From contig NZ_CP050451.1 of assembly GCF_014171595.1 (NCBI RefSeq), positions 1,364,001 to 1,428,000 on the forward strand: a stretch of 64,000 nucleotides of DNA. The letters are read 5' to 3'. The DNA comes from Massilia sp. Se16.2.3 (GTDB taxonomy: Bacteria > Pseudomonadota > Gammaproteobacteria > Burkholderiales > Burkholderiaceae_D). Positions 36,095 to 46,920 of the stretch are shown here, piece after piece (position 1 is the stretch's first letter; each line of letters opens with the position of its first letter). Position numbers and translations under genes: made by a program. The notes below the pieces were generated by a model. That model did not search any database. It saw only the letters and a list, made by a program, of their open reading frames with translations, and was not told the origin of the DNA.

Positions 36095-39000
36095 TCAGTT
36101 GCCGGGTGCGGCCGGGGCGCCGGACCGTTTGTCGGCCTCGCCCATGTTGATACCACCGCCGACCACCATCACGTCGAGGAACTTGACGTCGCGGCCCGAG
36201 GTCGGTGCGTGCGACGCGGCGCGGTCCAGTCCCGTTTCTTCCTTGCTGGCGTTGCCGTCGCCGGCCGCCTCGCCACCCGCGCGCTGCGGTCGGCCACGTT
36301 GACGTAGGAGAGGGCACCGACGGTCGGCGGCACCAGTTCGGGCACCATGTTGGTGTAGATCGACGGGACCACGACCGGACCTGCGGCCGGTGCCGGTGCC
36401 GGTGCGGGCTGTTCGGCGACGACTGGTGCCGGTGCCGGCACGGCTGGCACCACGACAGGCGGCACCACGGCCGGCGGAACCACGGCGACCGGCGGAACCA
36501 CTGCCACTGGCGGAACCACTACCGGCGGAACGGCCACGGGAGCCGGTACCGCGGCGATGTCGAGCGCGCCACCATTGAAGGCGATCGCGTAGTTCGAATT
36601 GGCCAGCGTGCCCTGGCCGATGGCATAGCTGCCGGCCGCTTCGCCGGGTGCCCGCGAAAGCGCGCCGGCCAGGCTGTCGTTGCCCACCAGACTGCCGCCG
36701 GTGAGGCGCCAGCTCAGTTGCGGGTCGGCGGCGCCAAGCTGTTTCGCGACGTTGTCGGCGCTGACCGTGAGCGGACGCGGGCGCGATCGTCAGCGTGCCG
36801 TCGTTTACCGTCAGCACGTAGTTACCGTTGGCCAGGCTGCTGGCGGCGATCGCGTAGCTGCCGGCGTTCTCGCCCGCGCTGCGCTGCAGGCTGACGCCCA
36901 GCGTGTCGTTGCCGACCAGCTGGCCCGACACCAGGCGATAGGACAGCAGCGGGTCGGCGTCGCCATACACCTTGGTCGCGTCGTCGACGGCCAGGTTCAA
37001 GGCGCGCGGCAGGATGGTCAACTCGCCGGCGCTCGTCGTGAGCACATAGTTCGGGCTGGCGCTGGCGGCAAGCGCGTAGCTGCCGGCGTCTTCGCCGGCC
37101 ACGCGGCTCAAGGCCAGCGTGTCGCCGTTCACCAGGCTGCCGCCGAGGAGGCGGTAGGCCAGCTGTGGATCGGCGTCGCCATAGGTCTTCGATTGCGGAT
37201 CGAGTGCGATCGACAGCGCGCGCGGCGCAATCGTCAGGCTGCCGTTCTGCACCGTCACCGGTAGTTGCCGTTGGCGAGGCTGCCGGCATCGATGGCATAG
37301 CTGCCGACGTTCTCGCCGGCGGCGCGCGTCAGGCTGCCCGCCAGGCTGTCGCTGCCCACCAGGCTACCCGCCACCAGGCGATAGGACAGCTGCGGGTCGG
37401 CGTCGCCGTAGGCTTTGGTCTTGTTGTCCGCCGCCACCGTGATGGCGCGCGGCGTGACCGTCAGGGCGCCGTCGCTCGCCATCACCGCGTAGTTCGGATT
37501 CGACAGGTTCGAGGCGTCGAGCGTGTAGGTGCCGACGTTCTCGCCGGCCGCGCGCACGATCCGGCCGGTCAGGACGTCGTTGCCGAGCAGGCCGCCGGAG
37601 ACGACGCTGTAGCCCAGCTGCGGATCGGCGTCGCCATAGACCTTGGTGGCGTTGTTGACGGCGACGCCGACCGGACGCGCATTGATGTTGGCCGCAATGT
37701 ACTTGCTGGAGGTATCGAGCACGTAGTCGCGCGCATTGGCGACGCCGCCGGTGACACCGGTCACGCTCAGGCCGGACACGATCACGCGGTCGGCGTCCGG
37801 GGCATTCGGGCTGTTGAAGGCCATGCCGGTTGCGCCGACCGTAACCTGGGCGCCGAGGTCCGCCGCGGCCAGACCGCTGGTCGAGTAGGCCGGTACGTAG
37901 CCAGGACGGACCGCCGTGGTGCCATCATAGGTCTTGCTCGTCATGCCGCCCACCTGCACGGTGAGCACACGTGGGGTGATCGCCGCGCTGTTGGCGTTCG
38001 AAGCACCGGCCAGCGACGGCAGCGCGTAGTTGGACGCCGAGCCATTGCTGCCGTTGGCCAGCACGATGGCGGAAACGTGCGTCGCGCCGTCCACGTGCAG
38101 GCTGTTGGCCAGTGCGCCGCTGTAGTTCAGGTCCTCGCCGGCGACCAGGTTGCCGAAGGTGACGTGGCCGTCCAGGTTGTCGCTGCCGTCATAGGTCTTT
38201 TGTGCCGTGAGCGTGAGCTGGCGCGGCGTGATGCTGGCGCTCATGCCGGCGACAGAATTGCTGCCCAGCGTGTAGTTGGCGGCGTCGCTGCCCTGCAGCG
38301 TGATGCCGCTGGCGCTGACGTTGGCATAGTCGCCAATGTTCGTGCCGCCGAAGCTGCCGCTGCCGACCAGGCGTACGTTGTCCGTACCGATGACGCCGAG
38401 GGCGCTCACTGCAGCCGTGCTGCTGCCGTCGTAGACCTTGCTGGTGACGACCGGGGTCAGCGTACGCGGCGTGATGGCATACGTGCCGCTGTTGAAGTAG
38501 CCCACCGCATAGGTGTCGCTGCCCGAGACGAGCCGGGTCGGATTGGCGGCGTCGCGGACCAGGCGCGTATAGGTGCCGACGTTCTTGCTGGTCGTGTGGA
38601 ACAGCGGGTAAGGCTGCAGGCTGGCCGGCGTAAAGCCGACCGGGCCGCCGAGCGGCGTCAGGGTGAGGTTGGTGGCGAGGTCCGAGCCGTCGTAGACCTT
38701 GGTGCCGGCGCCGCTCTGGATCACGTAGGCCGCCTTGGTCGCCATGTCGACCGCGTTGTAGCCGGCGTACAGGTAGCTGTTGTTCGAACCGGGCACGACG
38801 AGGTAGCCGCAGTTCAGGTATCCGGCCGCGCAGTTCAGCTGGGGCGCGCGCGTGTAGCCCGACAGCTGGGGCACGCCGTTGATGAACACCAGCCAGCTCG
38901 CCACCGACGGGCCTTAGAAGGACAGGCGGTCGGTGCTGCCGTTGTTGACCAGGCCCATCGCACCTTCGTCGCGCTGGGCTGCGGTGCCGCCGGAGCTGTT

Positions 39001-40766
39001 CACCGCATTCATCAGCATGTTGCCGCCGTTGGTCGCGCTGCCGACGACGGTCTTGCTGCCGGCATTGGCTTCGAAGGCGATGCCGAAGGTCTTGAGGCCG
39101 CCGGCGCTGTCGCCGGTGATGTACAGGTCGCCGGTGCCGGAGAGGATCTGCGCGCCCGATTTCACGTACACGCCGCCGGTCACGCCCGAATAATTGCCGT
39201 TGTTCGAGCCGACCGTCGAGCGGCCGTTGATGGTGATGTGGCCGCCGCCCGAGAGGATGGTCTTGTCCTGCTCGACGACGATCGCCGCTTCCGAGTCGTT
39301 CAGGTTGGCGGCGAAGCCGATGCCCTGGTTGGCCACGCCGCGTGCGCCGCCCACCAGGATGTCGCCGCCGTTCGAGGTGAGGTTGCCGCCCACGCGCACG
39401 CCGCCGTAGCTGCCGGCGCCGTTGCCCGCGCTCAGGGTCACGCCGAGCTTGCCGCTGGTGGCCTTGATGTCGGCGCTGACGATCACGTTGCGGTCCGCGC
39501 GCAGGGTCAGCGTGGCGTCGCCGCCGGCCGATTTGGTAATCGCGCTGCTGACGGTGATGTCGCCGCTGCCGGCACTCGTGGCGCCGCTGCCGTAGGCGGC
39601 GTTCGCGGACTGGGTGGTAATGGTGACGCTGGTGCCGGTGTTGAGGGTGGCGCCGATGTTCTGCGCCGCCGTGGCGTTGATCACGTAATCATAAGGGTCG
39701 ACCAGCCACTCGCCGCCGCGGCCGTTGGCGGCGCCGGCGTTCACAAGCAGGCCATCCTGCGTCGTCACGTGCGCGGCCGAGGTCTCGATGAAGCCGCCAT
39801 TGCCGACGTTAGTGACATTCGGGGCGCTGGCGTCGAGCGTGCCGCCGACGTTCAGCTGGCCGTTCGCCATGTCGCCCAGCAGCAGGATCTCGCCCTTGGC
39901 GCCGGTGGCCAGGGTCTGTGCCTGGATGGTGCCACCTGGTTGATCACGCTCGCGTGCAGGTCGGAGGCCGCGCGTGCGGTCAGCAGCACGGTGCCGCCGT
40001 CGGCGCGGATGGCGCCGCCGTTCTCGACGAGGGTGTCGACGCTTGCGCGCTGCAGCTGCAGCTTGACCGGGCCGCCCAGGTCGACCAGCACCTGCGATCC
40101 CGCGCCCGGGGCCACGGCGCCGCCAGGGGCGTCGATGCTGCCGGCGTTGCTGACGGTGGCGGCGACCAGGGCGATGGAACCGCCTTCGCTTGCGCGCAGC
40201 GCGCCCTGGTTGACCACGGCCCGGGCACTGTCGCCTTCAAGCTGGTAGCGGCCGGCGAGGAAGTCGCCGACCTTCATGTCCAGCGTCGAGGCCAGCAGGC
40301 CGCCGGTATTGACCTGCGCCGTCGGCGAGAACAGCACGCCGTTCGGATTGAGCAGGAAGACCTGGCCGTTCGAACGCAATGCGCCCTGGATGCTGGAGGC
40401 ATCCGGTCCGAGCACGCGGTTCAGCGCCACCGAGGTGGTCGAGGGCTGGCGGAAGACAACGGTGTTGCCCTTGCCGATCGAGAAGCTCTGCCAGTCGATC
40501 GCCATCTTGTTCGTCGTCTGGTCGATCGTCATGACCTCGCCCGACTGGGTGATGCTGCCTTCGCCGGCGACGATGATTCCGTTGGTCGGCAGGGGCGCGG
40601 CATGGGCCGATACGAGGGCAGCGGCGGCCAGGGCGATCGTGCTCAGGGCGTGACGGGGCCGCAGCGCGCGCGCTGACTTGCTTTTGCCACGGCCCCTGGC
40701 GGTTTCGGGGGCAGCTTGCCACAGGCCGAGGGTGGCGTTCCAGACCAGGCGATAGGTATTATTCAT
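36095..40766 (-). CDS. Two-partner secretion exoprotein TpsA, filamentous haemagglutinin-like with MBG repeats (broken by indels and a stop)
   Basis: ATG at 40766 opens an extended signal peptide region ([17 protein letters not shown]), then the TPS secretion domain (about 50-290, with [32 protein letters not shown]). A beta-helix-like middle, YDG/MBG domains, a Pro/Val-rich linker and a C-terminus ending [19 protein letters not shown] follow. The reading needs frameshifts near 39935, 37258, 36782 and 36285, and crosses an in-frame TAA at 38914-38916. The corrected length is about 1,557 codons. The indels are probably errors. The stop is a substitution and could be a real truncation, after about 617 residues. 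Its partner transporter is next downstream. Confidence 0.82.
36565..37690 (-). repeat. Five tandem MBG_2-type repeats inside tpsA
   Basis: Repeat unit of about 77 aa (about 230 bp) with the pattern [21 protein letters not shown]...[12 protein letters not shown]....LAN.NY. Five units in series. The unit nearest the C-terminus has lost the YGD motif ([12 protein letters not shown]). DNA similarity between units is high enough to allow recombination-driven copy-number change. Confidence 0.8.
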
Positions 40767-40989
40767 GATTTTAGGCAACTATAGATGCCGTGATTCTATA
40801 CTTTGGTGTAGGAACCGTCTTACAGAGTCGATAAATCCGGTAATTTTGTAGGGCGGCAACAACGGTATGTGTAAAACTCGGCAAGAATTGCCGAGCACGT
40901 TTCGTAAAGGTGAAACCGGCCTGTGGCCGCTCCGGCTTCGTCCGGCGGATTTGGTGCGATACTGTCGGCCCCTCGATTCCCTTTGCGCC

Positions 40990-41835
40990 ATGGCCACGCT
41001 CTCCCAGCTCATCCTGTATCCGATCAAATCCTGCGCCGGCATGGCGGTGGACACCGCGCGCGTCTCGGTTTCCGGCCTGCAGGCGAGCGGCGTGCACGAC
41101 CGCGAGTGGATGCTGGTCACGCCGGAAGGCCAGTTCCTGACCCAGCGCGAGTTTCCGCGCATGGCAACAATCGTGCCCCGGGTGGAAGAGGGCGCCCTGC
41201 TGGTAAGCGCACCGGGCGTGGCTGTGCTGCGCCTGCCGCTGGCCCGGCCCGATGCGCCGTCCACGCTGCGGGTGCAGATCTGGGACGACTTCGTCGAAGC
41301 AGCCGACTGCGGAGACGCCGCGGCGCGATGGTTCGGGGAGGTGCTGGGCACGCCTTGCCGGCTGGTGCGTTTTCCGGGCGGAGGGGCGCGCCCGACCAGC
41401 ACCAAATGGACGGCCGGCGCCCCATCGTCGGCACGCTTTGCCGACGCTTACCCCTTGCTCCTGATCGGCACCGCCTCGCTCGAGGAGATCAACTTCCGCC
41501 TGCGCGCGGCCGGACGCGCGGCCGTGCCGATGGACCGCTTCCGTCCCAACCTGGTGGTCGACGGCCTTGACCCGTTCGAGGAGGATTACCTCGCCGAGCT
41601 GGTCTGCGGGGACATCGTCGTCAAGCCCGTGAAACCCTGCGCGCGCTGCCCGATCCCGGCGGTCGACCAGGCCACCGGCATTCCCGGGCCGGATCCGCTC
41701 GACATCCTGCAAGCCTGGCGCACGAAGGCGGTGCTCGATGGCGCCGTCTGCGTCGGCATGAACTGCATCGTGGGCGGCGGGGCGGGCGGCGAACTGCGCA
41801 TCGGCCAGGTGCTCGAGACCAGCCTGTCGTTTTAA
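40990..41835 (+). CDS. MOSC domain protein (N-terminal MOSC beta-barrel plus MOSC)
   Basis: 281 aa from the ATG at 40990 (MATLSQLILYPIKSCAGMAV), which begins with the typical MOSC_N strand; the upstream in-frame extension runs through non-coding sequence. The C-terminal MOSC domain has FRPNLVVDGLDPFEEDYLAEL and the conserved Cys in KPCARCPIPAVDQATG, the pattern seen in molybdenum-cofactor sulfurase C-terminal domains and YcbX-like proteins. Probable role: molybdenum cofactor-dependent reduction or sulfur transfer. Substrate not determined. Confidence 0.9.
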   Translation: MATLSQLILYPIKSCAGMAVDTARVSVSGLQASGVHDREWMLVTPEGQFLTQREFPRMATIVPRVEEGALLVSAPGVAVLRLPLARPDAPSTLRVQIWDDFVEAADCGDAAARWFGEVLGTPCRLVRFPGGGARPTSTKWTAGAPSSARFADAYPLLLIGTASLEEINFRLRAAGRAAVPMDRFRPNLVVDGLDPFEEDYLAELVCGDIVVKPVKPCARCPIPAVDQATGIPGPDPLDILQAWRTKAVLDGAVCVGMNCIVGGGAGGELRIGQVLETSLSF

Positions 41836-41934
41836 GGCAGCGCCGGGGCTGTTCAAAACCGAAAAAAGCGGTAATCCCGTTTGCAAGCGCTGGCGGATCG
41901 CGTAATGTAATGGGTATTGCTGAAAGGAATGATC

Positions 41935-43053
41935 ATGCACCAGCCGGACGCGACGTCGCGCGACCTGATTGCCGAGAACGAAGCCCTGCGCGCGCGCATG
42001 ACCTATGTGCTCGAGCAGGCCCAGCGCAATCACGACATCATGTGCCGGCACCAGGCGTTCGACCTCGAAATCGTCGGCGCGTCCAGTTTTCCCGAGCTGG
42101 TCGGCACGATTTTCCGGCGCCTGCCCATCATTTCAGAGCTTGACAGCGTTACCCTGTCCCTGGTCGATACCGACGCCGACATCTATACCGTGATGCACAA
42201 GCTGGGCGTGGACTTCGAGCTGCTGCCCGACCTGCTGTTCTGCGAGCACGCCGTCGAGCTGGGTTTTGGCGCGACCGACGGCGCGCCGCCGCGTCCGCGC
42301 CTGGGGGCCTATGAACGCGTCCTGCACGGCGCGCATTTCCCGCAGCCGCCCGCCGGCCTGGCCAGCGTGGCGCTGGTGCCGCTGCTGCGCAACAAGCGCC
42401 TGATCGGCAGCCTGAACCTGGGCAGCTTCGACCCGCAGCGCTTCACGGCGACGCACGGCACCGAATTCATCGAGCACATGGCCTCGATCATCGCCATCTG
42501 CCTGGAAAACGTGATCAGCAACGAGATGCTGAAGTACATCGGCTTGACCGACCCGCTGACCGGCATCTACAACCGCCGCTACATCGACCGCCGCCTGGTC
42601 GAGGAAATCGCCCGCGCGCGGCGCCAGGGCTACCGGATTTCCTTCATGTTCATCGACGTCGACCATTTCAAGGCCGTCAACGATACGGTCGGCCACCAGG
42701 GCGGCGACGATGTCCTGCGCGAGGTGGCCTCGCGTATCAAGATGGAACTGCGCCTGTCGGACGCGCTGGCGCGCTTCGGCGGCGAGGAATTCGTCGTGCT
42801 GCTGATCGACGCCGATCTCGACGCGGCGGCGATGGTGGCCGACCGCATCCGCGCCGGCATCGCCGACCGGCCGATCGACCTGGCCGGCGGCCAGTACCTG
42901 AACGTGTCGGTGTCGATCGGCGTGTCGGTGCTGGACGACTACGCCCGCGACCACGCCATCGAAGGCGTGGCCCAGCAACTGGTGGCGCAGGCCGATGCCG
43001 CGCTGTACCAGGCGAAGGAAGCGGGACGCAACCGGGTGGTCACGGCGGGGTAG
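41935..43053 (+). CDS. Diguanylate cyclase with DUF484/GAF-like sensor domain
   Basis: 372 aa. The ATG at 41935 is chosen over the upstream TTG because AAAGGA lies 6-8 bases before it. The N-terminal coiled start and GAF/DUF484-like domain (about 45-195) precede a GGDEF domain (about 205-370) with DHFKAVNDTVGHQGGDD and the active motif GGEEF. Unlike the cyclase at 23.6 kb, the inhibitory I-site is intact (RLSD five residues before GGEEF), so c-di-GMP feedback is expected. No membrane segment. Confidence 0.9.
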   Translation: MHQPDATSRDLIAENEALRARMTYVLEQAQRNHDIMCRHQAFDLEIVGASSFPELVGTIFRRLPIISELDSVTLSLVDTDADIYTVMHKLGVDFELLPDLLFCEHAVELGFGATDGAPPRPRLGAYERVLHGAHFPQPPAGLASVALVPLLRNKRLIGSLNLGSFDPQRFTATHGTEFIEHMASIIAICLENVISNEMLKYIGLTDPLTGIYNRRYIDRRLVEEIARARRQGYRISFMFIDVDHFKAVNDTVGHQGGDDVLREVASRIKMELRLSDALARFGGEEFVVLLIDADLDAAAMVADRIRAGIADRPIDLAGGQYLNVSVSIGVSVLDDYARDHAIEGVAQQLVAQADAALYQAKEAGRNRVVTAG

Positions 43054-43073
43054 CCGCTTGTGCCGGATGCACC

Positions 43074-43240
43074 GTAGGGTGGACGGCTTCGTCCGGACAT
43101 TTGATGGATCGCACAATGGGCGCCGTCCACGCGTTCAACGCACGTGTGCTCGGCCGCACTATCTCGAACGTGGGTTGAACGCGTGGACGGCGCCACGGCC
43201 GCGTGTTCAACCGCCGGATCGGTGGAGCCGTCCACCCTAC
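43074..43240. repeat. GTAGGGTRG inverted-repeat element, copy C
   Basis: Starts GTAGGGTGGACGGC and ends GCCGTCCACCCTAC. Inside are nested inverted arms, GCGCCGTCCACGCGTTCAAC and GTTGAACGCGTGGACGGCGC, plus further TTGAAC/GTTCAA pieces. It fills the gap between the convergent cyclase gene and the kef gene. No coding content. Confidence 0.85.
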
Positions 43241-43266
43241 GTGCCGGTTGCGATGTCGGCGCTACC

Positions 43267-45246
43267 CTACAACAACCGTCCTTCCGCCCGCGTCACCGCA
43301 TCGGCGCCGCCGCGCAGCACCACCACGTCGCGCGCCTGCAGCACCGTCTCCGGCGCCGGTTCGATGCGCACGCGCTCGCGCCGGATGCCGCTCACTTCGG
43401 CGCCCAGTTCCTCCAGTCCGAGTTCGTCGATGCGCCGGCCCACCGCCTGTGCATCCTCGCCCAATACCACCGAATGCAGGCGCACGTACATGTGCTCGGG
43501 GTCGTCGCTGACGTCGCTGGAGCCGTGGAAGTAGCCACGCAGCGCCGCGTAGCGTTCGTCGCGTGCGCTCTGCACCCGGTGCACCACGCGCCGCAGCGGT
43601 ACGCCCACCACCACCAGCGCGTGCGAGGCCAGCATCAGGCTGCTCTCGAGCGCTTCCGGCACCACTTCCGTCGCACCCGCCTGGCGCAGCACATCGAGGT
43701 CGCTGTCGTCGTGGCTGCGCACGATTACCGGCAGCGAAGGCGCCAGCTCGTGCACCAGGTGCAGCACTTTCAGCGCCGCGCGGGTGTCGGCAAAGGTGAT
43801 CACCAAGGCGCTGGCCCGGTTGATGCCGGCCGCGATCAGGGCTTCGCGCCGGCCGGCGTCGCCATACGACACGTTCGAACCCGCGGCCTGCGCTTCCTGC
43901 ACCCTTTCCGGGTCCAGGTCGAGCGCGTACCAGGGCAGTTTTTCGTCGGAGAGCAGCGTGGCCACGCTCTGGCCGCTGCGCCCGAAGCCGGCCAGGATCA
44001 CGTGCTTTTGCGCCGCCATCGTGCGGCTCGCCAGTTGCGTCAGCTGCAGCGACTGCATCATCCACTCGTTCGAGGCGATCTTCATCACGATCTTGTCGGA
44101 GTTGGCGATCACCAGCGGCGCGACCAGCATCGACAGCACCATCGAGGCCAGCACCAGCTGCATCAGGAAAGGGTCGATCAGTTTCGAGCCGGAGGCCATG
44201 TTCAAGAGCACGAAGCCGAATTCGCCGGCCTGCGCCAGCGCGAGACCGGTGCGCATCGCCACGCCGTCGGATGAACCGAAGGCTTTCGCCAGCAGGGCGA
44301 TCAGCGCGAATTTCAGCAGAACAGGGAGAACGAGCAAAAGGAGCACCAGCCACCAATGTTCCAGCACCAGGCGTACGTTCAGCAGCATGCCGATGGTGAT
44401 GAAGAACAGGCCGAGCAGCACGTCGCGGAAGGGCTTGATGTCTTCTTCGACCTGGTGCTTGAACTGGGTTTCGGAGATCAGCATGCCGGCGACAAAGGCG
44501 CCCAGCGCCATCGACAGGCCGGCGCGCTCGGTGATCCAGGCCGCGCCCAGCGTCACCAGCAGCAGGTTCAACATGAACAGTTCCTGCGAGCGGCGCTTGG
44601 CCACCAGCGTGAACCAGCCGCGCATCAGTTTCTGTCCGAAGAACAGCAGCAGCGCCAGCACCGCCGCCGCCTTGACGCCGGCCCAGGCCAGGGTCGGTGC
44701 CAGGTCTTCGGGATTGCGCGCCAATGCGGGAATCAGGATCAGGAGCGGCACCACGGCCAGGTCCTGGAACAGCAGGATGCCGATGATGCGGCGCCCATGC
44801 TCGCTTTCCAGTTCCAGGCGCTCGGTAAGCAGCTTCACGACGATCGCCGTGGAAGACATGGCCAGCGCGCCACCAAGGGCAAAGGCCGCCTGCCAGCCCA
44901 CGTGCAGGCCAGGGGCCCAGATGGAAAAGGCGATCGCGCCCAGCATGGCGGCGACGATCGTCAATACCACCTGGGCCAGGCCCAGTCCGAACACGATGCG
45001 CCGCATCGCCCGCAACTGCGAGAGCGAGAATTCGAGGCCGATCGAGAACATCAGGAACACGACACCGAATTCGGCCAGCGCGTGGGTGGCGCCGGTTTCG
45101 GCGGCCAGGCCCAGCGCATGGGGGCCGATCAGCACGCCAACGGCGAGATAGCCGAGCATGGGCGGCAGGTGCAGCGAGCGGAACACGACCACGCCCAGCA
45201 CGGCGCTGCCGAGCAGCAGCAGGGTCAGTTCGAGGCCAGATGCCAT
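43267..45246 (-). CDS. Monovalent cation:proton antiporter-2 (CPA2, Kef-type) with TrkA domains
   Basis: 659 aa. The N-terminal part has about 12-13 membrane helices of the Na+/H+ exchanger fold (e.g. LGYLAVGVLIGPHAL, GALAMSSTAIVVKLL, LLFQDLAVVPLL, GLFFITIGMLLN). A TrkA_N/RCK nucleotide-binding domain (about 410-530) has VILAGFGRSGQSVA, and a TrkA_C domain closes the protein. Likely K+/H+ antiport controlled by nucleotide or glutathione adducts. A specific KefB/KefC assignment is not justified. Divergent from kdsD. Confidence 0.9.
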   Translation of the reverse strand: MASGLELTLLLLGSAVLGVVVFRSLHLPPMLGYLAVGVLIGPHALGLAAETGATHALAEFGVVFLMFSIGLEFSLSQLRAMRRIVFGLGLAQVVLTIVAAMLGAIAFSIWAPGLHVGWQAAFALGGALAMSSTAIVVKLLTERLELESEHGRRIIGILLFQDLAVVPLLILIPALARNPEDLAPTLAWAGVKAAAVLALLLFFGQKLMRGWFTLVAKRRSQELFMLNLLLVTLGAAWITERAGLSMALGAFVAGMLISETQFKHQVEEDIKPFRDVLLGLFFITIGMLLNVRLVLEHWWLVLLLLVLPVLLKFALIALLAKAFGSSDGVAMRTGLALAQAGEFGFVLLNMASGSKLIDPFLMQLVLASMVLSMLVAPLVIANSDKIVMKIASNEWMMQSLQLTQLASRTMAAQKHVILAGFGRSGQSVATLLSDEKLPWYALDLDPERVQEAQAAGSNVSYGDAGRREALIAAGINRASALVITFADTRAALKVLHLVHELAPSLPVIVRSHDDSDLDVLRQAGATEVVPEALESSLMLASHALVVVGVPLRRVVHRVQSARDERYAALRGYFHGSSDVSDDPEHMYVRLHSVVLGEDAQAVGRRIDELGLEELGAEVSGIRRERVRIEPAPETVLQARDVVVLRGGADAVTRAEGRLL

Positions 45247-45343
45247 GCGTTCAGTATTAAGTAAGAGTAACTTTTTGTAAGGGATGCGTTGTTTGATACG
45301 TCTGGCAAGTTTTTTGCTTTCTCAATTCGTTTATACTTCGGTG

Positions 45344-46365
45344 ATGAGTGTAACCGATGAAAAAACAATGCTGAACAGTTTTGACGAGAGCCAGTCCCGC
45401 CGCGTGATGGAACTGGCGCGCGAGACCCTGGCGATCGAAGCCGACGCCATCACCGCGCTGCATGCACGGCTCGATGCCGACGACAGCCTGGTGCGCGCCG
45501 TGAACGTGCTGTACGCCTGCACCGGCCGCGTGGTCGTCTCGGGCATGGGCAAGTCCGGCCATATCGCGCGCAAGATCGCCGCGACCCTGGCCTCCACCGG
45601 CACCCCGGCGATGTTCGTGCACCCGGGCGAAGCCGCCCATGGCGACCTCGGCATGGTGACGGCGCAAGACGTCTTCATCGCCATCTCCAATTCCGGCGAG
45701 TCGTCGGAACTGATGGACATCCTGCCGGTCGTCAAACGCATGGGCGCGCCCCTGATCGCCATGACCGGGCGGCCGCAGTCGCGCCTGGCGCTGCTCGCCG
45801 ACGTTCACCTCGACATTTCCGTTGCGAAGGAAGCCTGCCCCTTGAACCTCGCGCCGACCGCCAGTACCACCGTCACCCGGCGCTGGGCGACGCGCTTGCC
45901 GTGGCGCTGCTGGACGTGCGCGGTTTTCGCGAAGAAGATTTTGCGCGTTCGCACCCGGGCGGCGCGCTCGGCCGCCGCCTGCTGACCCATGTGCGCGACG
46001 TCATGCGCAGCGGCGACGCGATCCCCGCCGTGGCGCCCGAGCTGCCGCTGGCGCAAGCCCTGCTTGAAGTCAGCCAGAAGGGCATGGGCATGACCGCCAT
46101 CGTCGACGGCGCCATGCATCCGCTCGGCGTGTTCACCGACGGCGACCTGCGCCGCCTGATCGAACGCGAGCAGGATTTCACCAAGCTCACCATCCGCGAC
46201 GTCATGCACGTCGGCGCGCGCACCGTGCACCCCGACCAGCTGGCCGTGGACGCCGTCGCCATCATGGAAGAATTCCGCATCAACCAGATGCTGGTGGTCG
46301 ACAGCGACGGCGTGCTCGTCGGCGCGCTGCACATCCACGACCTGACCCGCGCCAAGGTGATCTGA
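45344..46365 (+). CDS. kdsD: Arabinose-5-phosphate isomerase KdsD (one frameshift)
   Basis: Converts ribulose 5-phosphate to arabinose 5-phosphate, the first committed step to Kdo. ATG at 45344. SIS domain (GMGKSGHIARKIAATLASTGTPA, shown as residues around 66-88; HPGEAAHGDLGMV; SNSGESSEL) followed by two CBS domains (about 210-335, DVMRSGDAIPAV, DVMHVGARTVHPDQ). The frame breaks near 45878: GTCACCCGGCG needs a T (ACC CTG GCG) to continue into LGDALAVALLDVRGF. The stop overlaps kdsC (TGATG). Corrected length about 340 aa. Confidence 0.92.
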
Positions 46366-46916
46366 TGAGTGAGCTCATGAACGCGCTGACCCCGCTGGCC
46401 CACGTCGAGCGCGCCGCGCGCATCAAGGTCATGATTTTCGACGTCGACGGCATCCTCACCGACGGCAGCCTGACCTACGGTCCCGACGGCGAAGTCACGA
46501 AAACCTTCAATGTGCTCGACGGCCTGGGTATCCAGTTGCTGCAGAAGTCGGGCGTGGCCACGGCCATCATCAGCGCGCGTAATTCGCCCATCGTCAACGC
46601 CCGTGCACGCGACCTGGGCATCACCCACGTCTGGCAGGGCTTCCACGACAAGCGCATCGCCTTTGCCGAGCTGCTGGCGAAGACGGGCGTCACTGCCGAG
46701 GAATGCGGCTACATCGGCGACGACGTCATCGACATGCCATTGCTGTCGAAAGTTGGCTTTGCCGTGACGGTGCCGAGCGGGCACCCGGAAGTGCAGCACC
46801 GCGCCCACTACGTCACGAAAGCCGGCGGCGGCCGTGGTGCCGTGCGCGAGGTCTGCGACCTGGTGCTGCGCGCCCAGGGCAACTACGAGCGGGTGCTTGC
46901 CCCGTATTTCGCGTGA
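46365..46916 (+). CDS. kdsC: 3-deoxy-D-manno-octulosonate 8-phosphate phosphatase KdsC
   Basis: HAD phosphatase releasing Kdo from Kdo-8-P. 183 aa. Motif I FDVDGILTDG (nucleophile and acid Asp), a Ser/Thr motif in TAIISARNSP, Lys in HDKRIAFAELL and motif IV in GYIGDDVIDMPLL. C-terminal GGGRGAVREVCDLVL is typical for KdsC. The start shares a base with the kdsD stop. Confidence 0.96.
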   Translation: MSELMNALTPLAHVERAARIKVMIFDVDGILTDGSLTYGPDGEVTKTFNVLDGLGIQLLQKSGVATAIISARNSPIVNARARDLGITHVWQGFHDKRIAFAELLAKTGVTAEECGYIGDDVIDMPLLSKVGFAVTVPSGHPEVQHRAHYVTKAGGGRGAVREVCDLVLRAQGNYERVLAPYFA

Positions 46917-46920
46917 CCGG

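Noticed and set aside
36565..37690. CRISPR or phage tail repeats as an explanation for the 230-bp tandem units
   Set aside because: Units keep a protein reading frame with the MBG_2 pattern and lie within an exoprotein gene.
37165..40248. 1,027-codon rightward ORF
   Set aside because: It is antisense to tpsA; composition is Arg/Ala/Gly/His-rich with no domain, while the minus strand gives clear TPS and MBG domains. Typical GC-rich shadow.
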